Notes: generated by a model from the sequence alone, not told the origin. DNA of 64,000 nucleotides from Strix aluco (GCF_031877795.1 NC_133938.1:11936920-12000919), one strand, 5' to 3'. Positions 1 through 13,404 are shown, numbered from the stretch's first letter. A program made the numbers and translations.

Positions 1-2600
1 TTCCTTTTGGACACTAACCAGTGTTATGGGACATGGCTAAGCCTAACTTGGTTTCAAAGTCTGAAAGAATGAGGAAGCTAATCTATGCTTTGGAAGGATA
101 TTCAACAGCCTCTCAGGCCTCAGGTCAACTAACCCAACCCTAACCCCACACTGACGGTTTGGCTAGCCATTTACAGCATGCTCAACATACTTGTACCTCA
201 GCCTGGATTTCCCCAGACTCCATACCACGACTATGCAGCACACACCAGATCATCTTTCTCCCTGCTAGTCCAACAGGCCAAAAGCTCTGTGCACATTAGA
301 GGTCCCAAAACTCGCCTGTGGATGAGGTGAACACAGAAAACTCTGCACCATCTCCAGTTCTTCTCAAGGCACTGGAACAGCAGGGCCCTGGGGAAGAAAG
401 GCCTGAATTTAAATGGAAAGACAGGGTTGGGACCCCACCCCATGTCACACCAAGCACCACTAAAACCAAACCAAACCAGGCAGCCCCATAAGTCGTAAGA
501 ATTAAAGGCACGATTCCCCCTTTCTAACGATGCTTTTACAGAAACCGTTCCACTGTAAAACTTTATGATTTGAATCTTTATAGCCGCCAGCAGAGCACAT
601 GTTCACTGCCTTAAATTATAACTTAATCTCAACAGAATTTGTGCTTTCCAGTACTCTGTGGATAGAGTGAAAGACGAGAGGCAGAACTTCGTGCCTGCTG
701 CCCACCTGCCTCCTTGCACCACAATGTCCGAAGGTACTACGTGCTGGGGTACAACTGCAAGTCCTCATACCAGCTCCCATCTGGAGACGCTCTGCAGCAC
801 CTTACAGCACAGGGATAGAGGTGCCCACAGGGAACTGTTACAGTGCTGTTTATCACCATGATTGCTAAAACACTAAAATGGATGAAGGCAGGTATCAATA
901 AACACGGCAAAGAGGCCGGTGAAGATATGACAGCAGCATCCCTGCCACGCTTTGTGGAGCCAACACATCCTCCTTGGCAGAATCGCACATGTCCACTGTT
1001 AGTGGAAAGTACCTGGGGCAGTGAGGAACCCTTCACTCATTCAAAGAGTAGAAGAGGACCAAATCTGAAACTGCTGCTGTCATAGATTCAGTGTATAGCA
1101 GTTCCCCAAAGTACACCACCTTCCAGTGGATTAATGTACATGGCGATGTACATGTCTGCTAACACATTTGCTCCCAGCTCTGCTCTCTGCAACAGAAGTA
1201 GTGCTGGCAAGGCCGTACTTAGACTACAGTAAAGCAGAGCATCCTGCTGTGGTCTCTGACCTGCTTTCCCCACATAAACACTCAAAAAAATCACACTGGT
1301 TTTGCTCAGAAAAATCACACTGGTTATTGTTAGCTTTTTTAAAACCTTGCTGCACATATCCTGAAGTTGCACCAGCAGAAATATAAAGCAGTGTGCAGAT
1401 ATGAGTTTCACGCATATCATGTAATCCTGGAAGAAGCCAGTGCCTTGTGCGCATGTTTGCACATAGCAAGATGGTAGCAGAGGAAAATGCTGGAAGGAAT
1501 CTGCCAGCCATCTGTAGAGAAGAGTACTCCAGTTTTGTGGGGGAATCAGGAACATTTTTCTCAATTCCTTCTCATCTTCAGCAACAAGGCATAAAAGACC
1601 AGTCAATCAATACAACAGTAAAATTTGTAACCCAGGTAACCTTTAAACACTAAACAATGTCATACTAAACTAAAACAAACTACACAAAATCCCAGTTAGG
1701 CATCAAAATTGCCCTGGGTCAGCCAGACCAAGAAAACAGAGATAAAAGACGTCAGCATCCTGCTCTACTGAGCACTGGCGTCCTCTCTGCTGAGACCTGG
1801 GTGCCTATGAATGGGTGGTCCTCCTTGGGCAGCCACACACTGCAGCTTTGATTTTGTGAGTTCTCTGGACAGGTGACCCCATTAGATGGCTGGGGTCACC
1901 GTACTCCTGCAGCTCCTAGACTTGAAAGATATAAGGGCCATCTCTCTAGCTGCACTCCCCAGTTCCAATCCCTGCACAATTTGTTCACAACTTTCCCCTT
2001 GGCATCTTCTTTCCTGTTCTTCTAGTGGGGGAACTGCTTTCTCCCTTCTTCCAGCTGACCATGTGCTGATACACTTATGTGGAACCATTTTTGCTGCCAG
2101 CTGCTGATCCTGCACTTTACTCTTCTATGTCTCTTGTTTATTAAAGCATCTCCCCACCCAACAGGTTACCTCAGTATTGAGCTCCCACAGAAACTGAAGT
2201 GCATTTCTAGGAGAGCACCCAATGCTCCACACCTTGTGTCTGCACAACAGTGGGAACCTGATACCTGGAGAATCACAAAATCATGCAGAAGAGGAAGGGT
2301 GAATGAGACATTATCTGCTTGTTTCTGTCCAAAAGCTAAAATAGCTAAATTTAACACATTCCTGAAATAATTCTGCTTAATTTGCTCTTGAAACCTAACA
2401 GTGCTCCCCACTCCCTAGACAGCCTATTTGCATTGCTTTGTCACCCCCATGCTAGAAAACAACAGCTGACAGAAAGGCTTCAGTTTAAGCTTCATACTTC
2501 TTGCTTTAACTGCAGTTGGCACATCTTCCTACTACTCAACCTGTAACGTCTGACGCACCATCCTCAAATGAGGGTGGATTTCTTTTCCACCCTCCTAAGG
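1..2600 (-). other. RNF220 intron, no gene seen
   Basis: Taken as RNF220 intron because it lies downstream of the coding exon on the minus strand with no intervening promoter. Frames here are short, with ordinary non-coding composition. A 24-bp tandem duplication of a unit ending ATCACACTGGTT sits at 1281-1325. The next RNF220 exon, expected to start with a Lys-rich stretch after the split Cys codon, was not found here or elsewhere to the left of 27005. Confidence 0.5.
1281..1325. repeat. 24-bp tandem duplication
   Basis: Two near-identical copies starting at 1281 and 1305, each containing AAAAATCACACTGGTT, differing by one base in the A run. Confidence 0.85.
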
Positions 2601-2620
2601 AGAGACTGATCTGACCACCA

Positions 2621-3815
2621 TCACCACCTCTGTTTTAGGTAGGCTATAGCTGAAATGGACATCAGCAAGAAGACATAAGAAAGGGAACAGCCCTCCATTT
2701 TCTGCAGGACTGTAAAGAATTTATGAATGAACCTGGCAAGCCTTTTAATTTTTTTCCCTTCCTCTAATCTTCTTATTTTTTCTAGGGGAGGGGGATTCAG
2801 AGCTCCCGTAGGCAGGATAAGAGACTGCTCTTTGAGAGCTGAAGTTTGTCTGTTCAAACTGGACATCTACTACCTGGCAGACCTCACCTTTCACAGAGCC
2901 ACATGTGACTAAGAGCTTCCCTTTGATGCTTTCTCCTCTGGTTCTTTTAGGCTGCGGTCCAGTAACTTTCCTTCTTTAAAGGAAGGCCAAGGCGATTTTG
3001 TTTCCTGACTTTTGAAGAGCTTTTCCTCTTCTTTCTTTGATCTGTGTAGTGAATTTGATCTCCCAGAAGAGCAGGATGAGTGTGTCTCCTTGCAGCCCAG
3101 TTCCAGACAGTCAGGATTTGATTCATTGATTCGTTTATTTTTGTTTGGCCTTTGTATTTGGCAAGTTGAATATGGGGTTCCAAGCAAGGTTCTTTCTTTA
3201 GGTCCAGGAGAGGAAGGTGTTTCCCTGAACCTGGCTGAGTCTTTGCTTCCCAGGCTGTGGGCTGGATGCCAGGGCATCTCTGGAGGCACTTCTACTGTCT
3301 TCTCAGGGAAGTAGGGAAAGAAGCTCACCTCTCCCTCCTGCTCCATCATGGAACTGGACATCTAAACAGTGTGTGCTAATAAGATATCTGAGTCATCGAG
3401 GGAATACCCTACAAGCAGCATCTTGTTTTGTGGCAGGGTCTGGGACAGGCCTCTGCTGACCATTCATGCTCTCTGCTGGCCTGGCAGCCAGAGGAGGGAT
3501 GAAGAGGAGTAAAGGAAGGGCCCTAGCCTCTTTGGGGATGAAGAGAAGGCTGTAACAGACCAGGCACTCCACAAAATCACCCTACTGAAGGATAAGCTGA
3601 AGCTCTTTGAGGGCCTTTATCTCAGTGATGGCCCTCTGGGACTCCAGCACTAGTCTGAATGCTTCTTCCAAACAGCCATGCATGGTGAACCCAACAGCAA
3701 ACCTCTCCCACACCTCCTGACACCTTTCCATCCCAAGCGGAAGAGATGGAGGTCCTGATATGCCCAGACCAGTTCCTGTCTGGAAGTTTAGAAGACCTGT
3801 CCTAGTTACGAATCA
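2621..3815 (-). pseudogene. unidentified cluster of protein-like frames, possible decayed gene
   Basis: Four successive minus-strand frames read like protein. About 3815-3586 gives some 75 codons without a starting ATG, containing ERCQEVWERFAVGF, and ends at TAG. About 3440-3362 reads MLLVGYSLDDSDILLAHTV and stops. In the same frame, 3361-2909 opens 150 codons rich in Ser, Lys and Glu. 2866-2621 gives 81 codons containing LARFIHKFFTVLQKMEG. Stops and a frame change separate them, so no intact gene exists here. It could be a decayed retrocopy, a fragment of an old element, or chance. I recognise no family. It lies in the RNF220 intron on the same strand, and no flanking repeats or poly(A) were identified. 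Confidence 0.25.
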
Positions 3816-3829
3816 AAAAGGCTGGGAAA

Positions 3830-6690
3830 AATAACCACTTAGAAAAGGTGCTCTGAGCTGAGGTGAGCAAGGAGGACAGAGCCAGTCCAACTGGTTAGAG
3901 CGCTCCTCCAAGGAGACCACCAGCAGAGCATCCTCAGCTGCGTGCCAAGACACAGTTCCTGCCCACATCCCCGAGCGCTCAAGCCAGCATGGGACAATTC
4001 CTGCTCCTGGGCTGCTGCCAGGGCAGTGGATCAGGAGTCCTGCTTGCAGCCTAGCCCACAGCTTGAACCCATCATTGGGAATCAACTCATGGCTGCACCG
4101 AGATTAAGAGCAAAACAAATGTTTGTGTGGGTATTACTGAAGTTTTCAAGCCTCCTGACTGACCACTGTCGGAGCTGGGCTAAGGTCAGGAGCCCCTCAC
4201 TCCCAACCCTGAGACAGACAGCAATGCTGTATATTCAATAAATAACTGGGGTATTTACTCAAATGAATGACTCTGAACCTGTTCCAAGGAGTTAATTTAG
4301 TGCTAACTGACTGGATGAAAATGAAAAGGTCTCATTTTACATTAAGAATGATCACCTGACAGTTTTACTGAATATATTATGACAGGATTTATATGGCTAT
4401 ATAATTTTAGGGTATATTTGGAAGATTATTATCCTGATTTAAATAAACACGATCTCAAGAAGATCAACATGGAGTCAGGAACTTTTCACACAAGAAAAAA
4501 GGCAAGAAACTGGCTCAGAAGTGAACCTCAGTTGTTGTATCTTCTGCCTTCCACCAGCTGCTGCTTTGTAAACAGCGGGATCCCAGAGTTCATAGTAAGT
4601 GGCAAAAATCTCAAAGAAGTCCTCAATTCTGCTAACTTACACATCACAAATGAATACAGTGCAAACTTCTTCCCCCAAATGTCTTACCTCTGCATCAGAA
4701 GGGGAGCAGAGCGGGAACCTGGCAGATTGTGTGGGCTGGAGGGAGGAGGGGGTGGAAGGAAGGAGGAAGAAGAGGCTTGGGTGTCAGAAGTGCCCCTTAA
4801 AAAAAGTGTTGCTTAAAGAGTATTCTGCAAGGAAAAAGAAAAAACTAAGGAATCAAAAGCAAATATATTGTTGACTTCAGTAAAGGCATCACTTTCATGC
4901 ATCCTATTTTCCATGGGATGTTCCCATTCTTCAAATAGAAATGGGGCACAAAGGAGGCTTTCGGGCACTTTTGTCTCTTGTGCTCAGGGGCAGCTGGCAG
5001 GCTGCAGGCTTCTGGTTCACACAAGAGCAGCCCTAAAATGAGGCTAAAATATGTCCCACTGCACATAACCCATGGGATGGAGAAAAGGCTGCGTGACACA
5101 GCACACTCCTGTCGTGTTCCCAGCGGGTCTGCAATGCGCTGACGTCTGCAGCAGGTGTCGGTGCAAAGCCCGTTGGCCAAACCCAGGTTGGTGGGGCACC
5201 AGGGTTACTTTCCACGAGGCTTTGCCCATCTCCTTTCCAGCTTCCATAGGCTGCAGTGGCTTGCATGAAGGCAGCCTTGGTGCAAATAAGTGTCTAGGAC
5301 ACTACTAGCTACCTCTTTCAGCCTCCCCAGGTTCTGAATCCCTTTCCTTCTGATCCTATGTCTCTAAGTGCAATAGTATACAAGAAAACCCCTCTCCAGG
5401 CTTGTTCTGTTTTACAGACTGCCTGATGGGATTATCTTTCTTGTCATTTTGAAGCTTGTATAAGTGTGCGACTTACACCACTCAAGCTAAATCACACTCA
5501 AGGCACTTTGTCTAAATTGTTTTGAGGACCAAGGCATTTATTTACAGATCATGTTATTTATTTAGTAAAAAATAAATTTTAGAAAAGAATTCTAAATGAA
5601 ATATAAGAAATGGGTAATAAGGACATCGCAGTCAAGTAGCAATATCCTGTGGAGCAGATAAGTGCCAAATAGAAATGATCTTAAATACGCTGAAAACTGC
5701 ACTCTCTGGTCTCAGACTACACAAAGAAAAGGCAACTTATTTGGTCAGGAAGAGTCTTCCTGGGACATAACACTCACTTAGATATTATAGTGATGATAGG
5801 CAGCCTAGACATATCCAAGACAGGTAGATCGATTATTCCTGTAGCAGTAACCTTGGAGCAATATTTGTCTGTCATAACCCCAAAGCAGATCAACTAACAT
5901 TTAGGGACTAATCTGATGCCCAGTCCAGTCAGTGCAAATTTTCCCATTTATTTACTTCCACAGCTGCTGGCTCAGACCTTTTGGGACTGCAAAATATCAT
6001 ACAAGCTCCTCTTGCCACTGGAAGAGCTATAAATGTACAAAGAGCAGAAGTCAGGAACAGCCAGGTAGAATCTGGTCATGGGTTTATTAAGTAACAGAAA
6101 CGTCACCCAGAGCTGGAGGGTGTCAGTGCCCAGAGGGGGGATCAGTGGCACACACAAGCCCCTTCATGCGCTTGCTTTGTGCACGGTGAGTGCATGCTTG
6201 CTACAGGAAGGCACCTAGGAGCAAGTCAGGTATGGAAGCACATCTCCACCTCCACACTGGGAAACTGGTGGCAGTCCCAGGCCACAGGGGTCACCCGGAA
6301 CATCACCACCCCACAGCTACAAGCAGGGATGTCTTCCAAAGAGCAGCTAGATGAGGCCAAAGTCTGCAGGCATTCCCTCCAGTATGGATCCAAGTGCCAA
6401 AGCTGACTTTCTGGGGTTTACTCTGGATTTTAAGTGGGTGTTAAAAAGCAAAAAAAAAAAAAAAGACTCATCATGGAGGGGACTGGTGCTTTAAAGTCCT
6501 GCAGAAGGCTCTGAGAGTCCACTTATTTCTGAGTGAAGATGGATACCTCAAGAGGTTCTCCTCACCAGTAAATAATTCATAAAAAACAAACAAGCCCGGG
6601 TCTGTTTGAATTAGAACAAAATATTTCTTTAGAAAAGTGAAGTGATTAAGCACAGGAGGAGCTGGAGATGACAGCTGGTGTCTGCAGCTC
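3830..6690. other. RNF220 intron, no gene seen
   Basis: Ordinary mixed sequence. Frames up to 145 codons (4379-4816 plus) run through low-complexity Gly/Glu/Arg near their ends and lack any recognisable motif. A short A run is at 6450-6464. Confidence 0.5.
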
Positions 6691-7090
6691 CGGATGAGTC
6701 ACCTTCACTCGCCAAGGCCCCTCTCTCCGGGAAGTGCTGCTGCTTTTTTTTTAACCCTTTGAGATTCCCAGGAATGATTTGTCACCGAGGTTATTAGCAT
6801 TTCTCCCTTGATATCGACAGCTTGTCTTTCCTCCTTCTAACCAGTGAGTGATTTCTTCACACGCTCGCCAAATATAGCCAAATCACCATGGTAAACGTAT
6901 CGACAGAATCATATTAACAGCTGCTGAGCATTTACAGGGCTGTAAGTTATACAAAAAAAGAAGGAAGGAAAACACACATGGAAATAAACCAACTCTGATC
7001 AGCAGTGACAAGCATTTATTTAGGAGTCATTCGATGGAAATATTTTTTATGCTTTAATTGCTAATTATAGGCTCCTACAGAGGGTGGCTT
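6690..7090. promoter_or_regulatory. candidate conserved intronic enhancer
   Basis: Repeat-free block with a dense run of recognisable transcription-factor-like words: GATGAGTCACC (AP-1/MAF-like) near 6693, AAATATAGCC and CACCATGG near 6872-6891, and GCTTTAATTGCTAATTATAG at 7051-7070 (two homeodomain cores). It also carries a 23-base word found again at 8370. Texture suggests constraint; not verifiable here. Confidence 0.25.
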
Positions 7091-7414
7091 TGGACAAAAT
7101 GATCTCTTTAAACCAGAGCATTAAGCCCAGCATTGAGCACACCCTACCTGGATGTATCTTAGGGAAGCAGGAGAAGAAGGATTTGTTTTTAAAGTGCTGT
7201 CCTTGTTTAAATCAAGCCCAAAGTTTGCAAGCAAAATTTATATATCTCCTGACTTACTAAGCAAGTTTAAAGTCCAGGTAAGAGCTGAAAACACACCTAT
7301 ATAGAGAAAGGGAGGCCTTTTCAAATCCATTTGCTGAGGACGCCTGAGCCCTGGTCCTCCTCTCCCAGCTGGACACTGCTGGGCTGAGTCTTGCCAGCCA
7401 CCCTTGATCTAAAG

Positions 7415-7475
7415 CAGTGCTTCTCTGAGTGCGGGTCGCGACCTATTGGGGGTCACAAAACGGCCCAAAGGGGCC
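7415..7475 (+). mobile_element. hAT (Charlie-like) DNA transposon terminal remnant
   Basis: The sequence begins CAGTGCTTCTC and continues with GGGTCGCGACC and GGGGGTCACAA, the typical terminal wording of hAT-Charlie elements in amniotes (CAGTG termini, GGTCGCGACC core). Only one end is recognisable; the matching inverted end and the 8-bp target duplication were not found, so it is a truncated fossil. A 204-codon plus-strand frame (7391-8005) crosses it and is not transposase-like. Confidence 0.5.
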
Positions 7476-8364
7476 ACCAGGTAGCAGGCAGCAGACAGCA
7501 GTATCCTCCCGCTCGCAGTCACTCAGGCCTCTGGGCAGAGCCTGGCCAGCCACCGCCACAGCCAGTGACACCCACATTCAGGCAGAGAACTGCAAACTTC
7601 ATCAGTCACCAGCACCAGGCCAGGCCCTCCCACCTGGGGCTGAGCACGGCTGTGCAGCTGATCATCATCACCCCTCTGCCCTGCAGAAAAGAGACGATGC
7701 TAACTCAGAGGGCTGCTCTAAGTCAGACTAGCCATAGAGGGAGAAGACAACCTTTCTTCTCCTGCTCGCCTTTCTCAGCACGTTCAGGACACACTCACCA
7801 TCCCCTACCTGTCTCCTCATTTGGGGGGTACAGCTTTATTAGGGACATACAACAGATAAGTGTAGGACTCTCAATACTTCCTTTGAGCCACGAAAAGTCC
7901 AGGATTGTTTCTGAAAACAATCTCAGGCTGCGACAGCAGTCCCCCCAACATCCTAGCCCTTTCATCCCTGCTCCCATTTCCTATATACACTCCCACCACC
8001 TCTGAGGCTCCAGCACCCAACCCCAATGTCCTGAGCTGCTCTTGTTTTGCAAGCTGTAGGAATTAAGTCCTTTCCGTTTTCCCCGCAGGCTGCTGTTCCT
8101 GGTTTTCTCTGCACTGTTAATATCTTTAGGTATAAAGGCAGTGTCTCATGGGACAGAAGAGCAGTTTGTTTCTCATCCCCATGTCATGAACAGTGAGACA
8201 GTTGCTGGTGACAACATGGAGCACTGCGAATTCATTTAACATAAATCAGCCTGGTTTTGTACACCTGCAGCATCTTGGGCTAATGCTCTCTCCTGACTGG
8301 TGAATGAGGGGAGGGGGATAAAGAGAAGGGGAAGATCACACAAGGTACACTCAGAAGTGTCAGG

Positions 8365-8394
8365 TTTTTTTAACCCTTTGAGATTCCAGGAATT
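8365..8394 (+). repeat. second copy of a 23-base intronic word
   Basis: A T run followed by AACCCTTTGAGATTCC and AGGAAT occurs here and at 6744-6775, in the same orientation, with one C inserted in the first copy. The flanks do not match. It may be a small dispersed repeat or two copies of a functional site. Confidence 0.6.
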
Positions 8395-8399
8395 CCTCA

Positions 8400-11300
8400 G
8401 GAGCCAAAGTGTTTCACTCCAAACCTCTGATAACTGGTGGGAATTACTGAGGAGAAACCAGCACCCCCTAAAGCTGCCTCCACATCACCCTACACAGGAC
8501 CTGCTCTGCTCCCAGGGGAGCCACCAACCTCCCTTTGGGGCTCATAAGAATAAAACTAACTTTCTGTACAACATCAAACACGTAAGGAGGGCTGCTTGTC
8601 TTGAGCAAAGAGCAGAGACCTGCAGGGAACTCACTCTCAAGAAACCCATATGTAGAATAAAGATGCTGCTGTAGCCAGGCTCTCAAACAGCAGGTATCTG
8701 CTGGGCTGTGGATTTGGGACCGCAAGGGAAGAGAGGAAGAGGAGATGGAGCATTTCTGCTGCATGGGGACATTCATAGTACTTCAGGCATTTCACCAAGG
8801 TGCCTGTGTGTGCGATGCCATGGAACTTCATGATCAGCAGCGACAATCTGGATTGTGGTTGCATTGCTCACTGGAAGGGTGCAGGCTGCCCATAAGCTAC
8901 ATAAGGAGGATAGGGCTGAGACCCTCTTCACCGAGCAGCACCCTCAGCTGCAGGGCAGCTTGGGGAGCAGGACTTTCCTTGCACCAACCACTCCCATGTA
9001 ATGCATCTGCATCCAGCACGCAGGCTGACCGAGCCTGAGATAATGCACTTCAGTCAACAGTCACAACCCAGTCTGCATCCACAGCCATGAGACAAGCATC
9101 AAACCAACACTGGCATCATTTTTAAATGCATAATTTGGGCATCTAGACCTCTCATTGAAAGAGTTTACATCTAATAGCTGCTACTTCAGGATTCACAAGG
9201 ACTGGTCTGCCACTCTAGTATTTGGGAAGCAGCCCTGAAGGACAGCCCATTGAGCTGTCTCATTGCTTCCTAGAGTTAACAGACTTCTTTAAAGCTAACT
9301 GTTACAGTAATGGGTTGTATTTTCTAATCACACTTGGACAGTGCCTCGTGGAGTTGAGTTTCATGAGACTTGTACTCAACTGTGCGGCTTCCTTCTGTCA
9401 AAGACAAAAACAGGATGGGGTGAGACCTGGGCACTATTAACATGCAGAGACATTTGCTGAGACCCCAAAGCTGCATGTGCCTACTCATCCTGCTCTCTCT
9501 CTCACAGTATCCCCTAACCTCATTAGAAGCCCAGGCGGAAGATCCTTGCAATTAGCTGCTTACCAGAATCTCCTCGTGCCAACTTGGAAAAGGGAAGGAT
9601 GGAGGCTCAGGTACGATTTGCTAGCTAGCAAAGCAAGGACAGAGGGATGGGGGAAGGAACAGGCATCATCTGAAACACAGAGAGAAGTCATTCCTAGGAA
9701 AAGTGCTTATTCCAATCCCACCTACTTTCCTCCAGCATTTTTCAAGCCAAATTGGGGGCTTGAATCAAAGTAACTTCTCCTGCCTCTGCTGCTCACACTT
9801 CTTGCCCTCTCTAGAAAAAACACAGAACACACTACAAGCTGAAGACACAAAAAGTTAGCACAAAGCCTTTCTTTAAAAATTAGATGAAAAAGGTGCTTTA
9901 GTTCTCCATTTCTTCCCTCCAACCACCTTCCCCATTCAGCTCCTTACCCTCACACATGCCCTTTCCTTCCCCAAACTCCTTCGTTCAACAAAAAAATAAC
10001 CAACAAAAAGAAAGGTACCCACAGGAAAATATGTGCTGTCCTACTCCATTTCTCCTTAATTTCTCTCCCAGCTTTGCCTCTCTGCAGCCTGCTTTTAAAG
10101 CATCCCAACCATCGGACAGTGGGGCTGCAGAAGGGTCACCCCAACCCTGCATGCCAAGGTCAATGTTATCTGAAAGGCTGAATTCAGCTCTCCATGAACT
10201 CCACTATAAAAACCCTTTGGAGAGACTCCGCCAGCATCTTTCTGCTTTCTCCTGCTGAAACTCTGGCCTTTCTGTTTTCTGCACCTAGGCTCCTTGTCCT
10301 CCTTTCGAGCTGTTAGTCAGTAGGTCCACAGAGCTGGGGAGGGGCAGGGTAGGTCAGTGAGGGCACAAGTGAGACAAAAAAGCTCATTAAGCAACAACCA
10401 GCCCTTGCCCTGAGGAGCAGTGGCTGGGGGGCCACCAGTGCCAGTGACACCACTGCACGACATCTCTGCCACCCTCCCAGCGATGCCCGTGTGAAGAGCC
10501 GAGGCACTGATGACATCATGGCTCTCAGCAAGCAGCGTGCTGGAGGGGAAAGGACCCCTGTCCGCCTTCTCCACCCCAGCTCCATGCCCAGCTTAATAAA
10601 ATAAACTCCTTAAGACAGGGATTGTAAAAAAGAGAGGAACCCACTCCATCCCCTGGACTGTTAAACCTGTCAGAAGTTAGAATGGGAAGGCAGACAGACA
10701 GACAGACAAACTGTGCCAAGCGGCATAGGAAGGCCCCAGGAAGAGATTGGGCTGTGACTGGGAAAGCCTGCTCTGGCTGGCGGGATGGATATCAGCTCCC
10801 AGCTTTTCTCAGCCATGCTCCACGCAAGTATGGCCAGGCTGGACAAACCTCTCCTTTCTGCTTTTTGGGGTGGTTCTTTTTTCACCTGGGACTGGCACAG
10901 TGCCAGTGGCAGGGTGGCTGCCCTAGGGAGAGAGGCTCCCCAACAAAGACGCCACCAACTCCCAGCAGTGAGAGTGCCATCCTCCTGCCGCTTGCCAGGG
11001 CAAACACAGCCACCATGGGGACCTGGACTGCCAGGGGATGGGATGGAGGAACAAGGCAGCATCACCACTCTGGATCCCTCCAGCTTGGCCCCAGCACCAT
11101 CAAGCTGTCCCTTTGGGCCTACCGTTCCTAGATAGGAACTTTCTGGACCCTCAAAAGTATTTCACAGTCCTGCTTTTCTTCAGTCCTCTTTTTAAATGAT
11201 GTCTCGGGCACAGTCAGCTCTCTTAGACCTCTGCCTCAGTACTTCAGCAAGTTTGTCTTTCACTCCATTAAATCAGTGAGTGGCCTGGAGATACAGAGCT

Positions 11301-13220
11301 ATGATCACTGCTTCTGGAGAGCCACATCCCCTCTGCCCTGCTGTGGTGGGTACACAAGGCTACAAGCTCCCTGACAGCTCATTCATGCCTCTCACTGATG
11401 TGTTGCAGTGTCCAGAGACAGGCTGCCCTGGAGTCCCAAGGAACCGGACTCTCCTCCAGCCCCAGATGTGAACTCCCACAATGACCAGGAGCAGGACCCG
11501 TGGGATTTAAAGGACCCACACCAGGTCAGAGCTGGACTTGTCTGTGTACTGAGGAAGCACCCTTGCATCATCCGTGTCACCTCCCACCTCCAGCATCATC
11601 AAGCTTCCAGGAAAGGAAATATCATTTCATCTAACCCCAAAATATCACAGCTTTATATTCAGACAGCTGGACCTACCCTGAGGAGGACAGAGGGATATGA
11701 AGCCATTTAAAAGGAGAGACCCAAAGGGAGTAACTGAGCCACCCCAGACCAGCACATAAATATCTCCTTAGTGAATCAGCCCACTAACAACACCCTCAGC
11801 AGCCAACAAAAGACCGTTCCTCACTGAGGAGCCCTTCCTCCTCATGGCAGAGCAGGGAGCAGGTGCCTGGCACCCCAACAGCCATGACTCATCTGTGAGG
11901 TGTGGTGGTGCTACCGGGAGCAGGAAAAATAGAAGAAATGCTATCACCAGAAGAAATCTCCATTAACTTCCACAAGAAGCAACCTCTGGAGACAGAGCAA
12001 GGCTCCCACTCAGGCCCCTCCACAGCTGAGAGTGCAGAAGTTACCCACAGGACTTCTTCAACCCTCCGTACAACATCCCAGGGAAATGTGGTACCCAGAA
12101 GCACAAGCTGAGGATGCAGGAGGCAGAACTTTGCTGAAGATACACAACAGTAAAAGCTGTTCAGGCAGACTGTGCCAGTAGTCTCATTCTTTATGTAAGA
12201 GAGCTCCCTCTAGGTTGAACACTCGGGTATTTCAGAAGCCATTGCTCATTTTGGAGTCCACGCTCTGCCTTGATGCCTTTATCTCCAGAGAAGTGTCTGT
12301 CAGTCAGAAAGCCTGCAGGTACCCCAGAAGACATGGGGTTTGCTTTCCACTTGCAACCCGGCCCGCCCAGTGCAGGCATCGACTAACCACGATGATGTGC
12401 GTTACATGTACATGTATGTGTGATGCACACACGTGTGTGATGCATGTGTCCTCACATGTGGACATAACCACAGGTCCTCAGTATTTCACCCATCAGAGCT
12501 ACTCTGATATGTTCAGCTGGAGCTACACCAGGGAAGGAGCCAACTTGTAATTTCTCCAGCCCCAAACCCAATCTTTACCCTGATTTGAAACACTTATGAA
12601 TTATTCCACAAACTGATGAGCAGGGATTGTTCAGCAGAGGCTTTCAAATTCACAGAACTAGAAAAATCAGATGGAAAAGACTTAATGCCAGAAAATGCAG
12701 GACCATTCCCTGCAGTGGGATCCCAGGAGCTTTGTGCAAACTAGTTTTAAACCTTGAAGTCTTTAATACAACTTCTTGTTTTATTTTTATTTTACCTAGA
12801 CTGGTATTTACTAATAAATATGCAGCTTGCTGTATACAGAACAGCAGGTAGCTCCCATTTACAGCTGTATATAACTGACTGCAATATTCAACACCCTTAC
12901 TCTGCTATGCAGTATAATACTCACAATAAAACACATACCGTATTTGCAACTGTGTCCATGCTACTATTCTTGTACGTGACACACATTAAGAAACAAATTC
13001 AGAACATAGAAAAGAATTTACCATTTACACAAAAAAGATGCGTTGGGATTTTCAATAAGTTCTAGCATAATACAGTATCATTTTTATATCTTGTCTGCTC
13101 CCTTGGTCTTGCTGATTTAATATGTCTTTTCTCTCTATAACCATAAACCTATAGGTTGTATATAGATTTTTTTAAAACATAATATATGGTGCCAGTGCGT
13201 ATTTATAAAACTTTACCATA
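8400..13220. other. RNF220 intron, no gene seen
   Basis: C/A-rich on the plus strand. It contains a (CAGA)4 tract at 10691-10708 and a TG/CA-rich patch at 12395-12460. Overlapping frames of 100-150 codons near 10.3-11.1 kb and 11.4-11.7 kb are open on several frames at once, as expected from stop-poor GC-rich DNA; none has a motif. Confidence 0.5.
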
Positions 13221-13224
13221 GAAA

Positions 13225-13310
13225 TGTAAGAATTGTCAGAAGGAATCAGTCCAAGGGCCATCCAGGCCAATATCATATCTCCAACATTTTTTCCCATTAA
13301 TATGGATTAG
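13225..13310. mobile_element. ancient amniote interspersed repeat fragment (CR1/L3-like)
   Basis: Words AGAATTGTCAGAAGGAATCA and CCATCCAGGCCAATATC resemble an old amniote repeat I recall with the wording 'ggtccatctagtccagtatcctgtctcc'. Heavily diverged, from memory only. Confidence 0.35.
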
Positions 13311-13404
13311 GCAGACAATACAGTTTACTACAACCTCATTTTATAACCATGTTAGTGATAATAATACTGTTTTGTGTATAAATGCTTATAGAGCACAGTG
13401 GACA

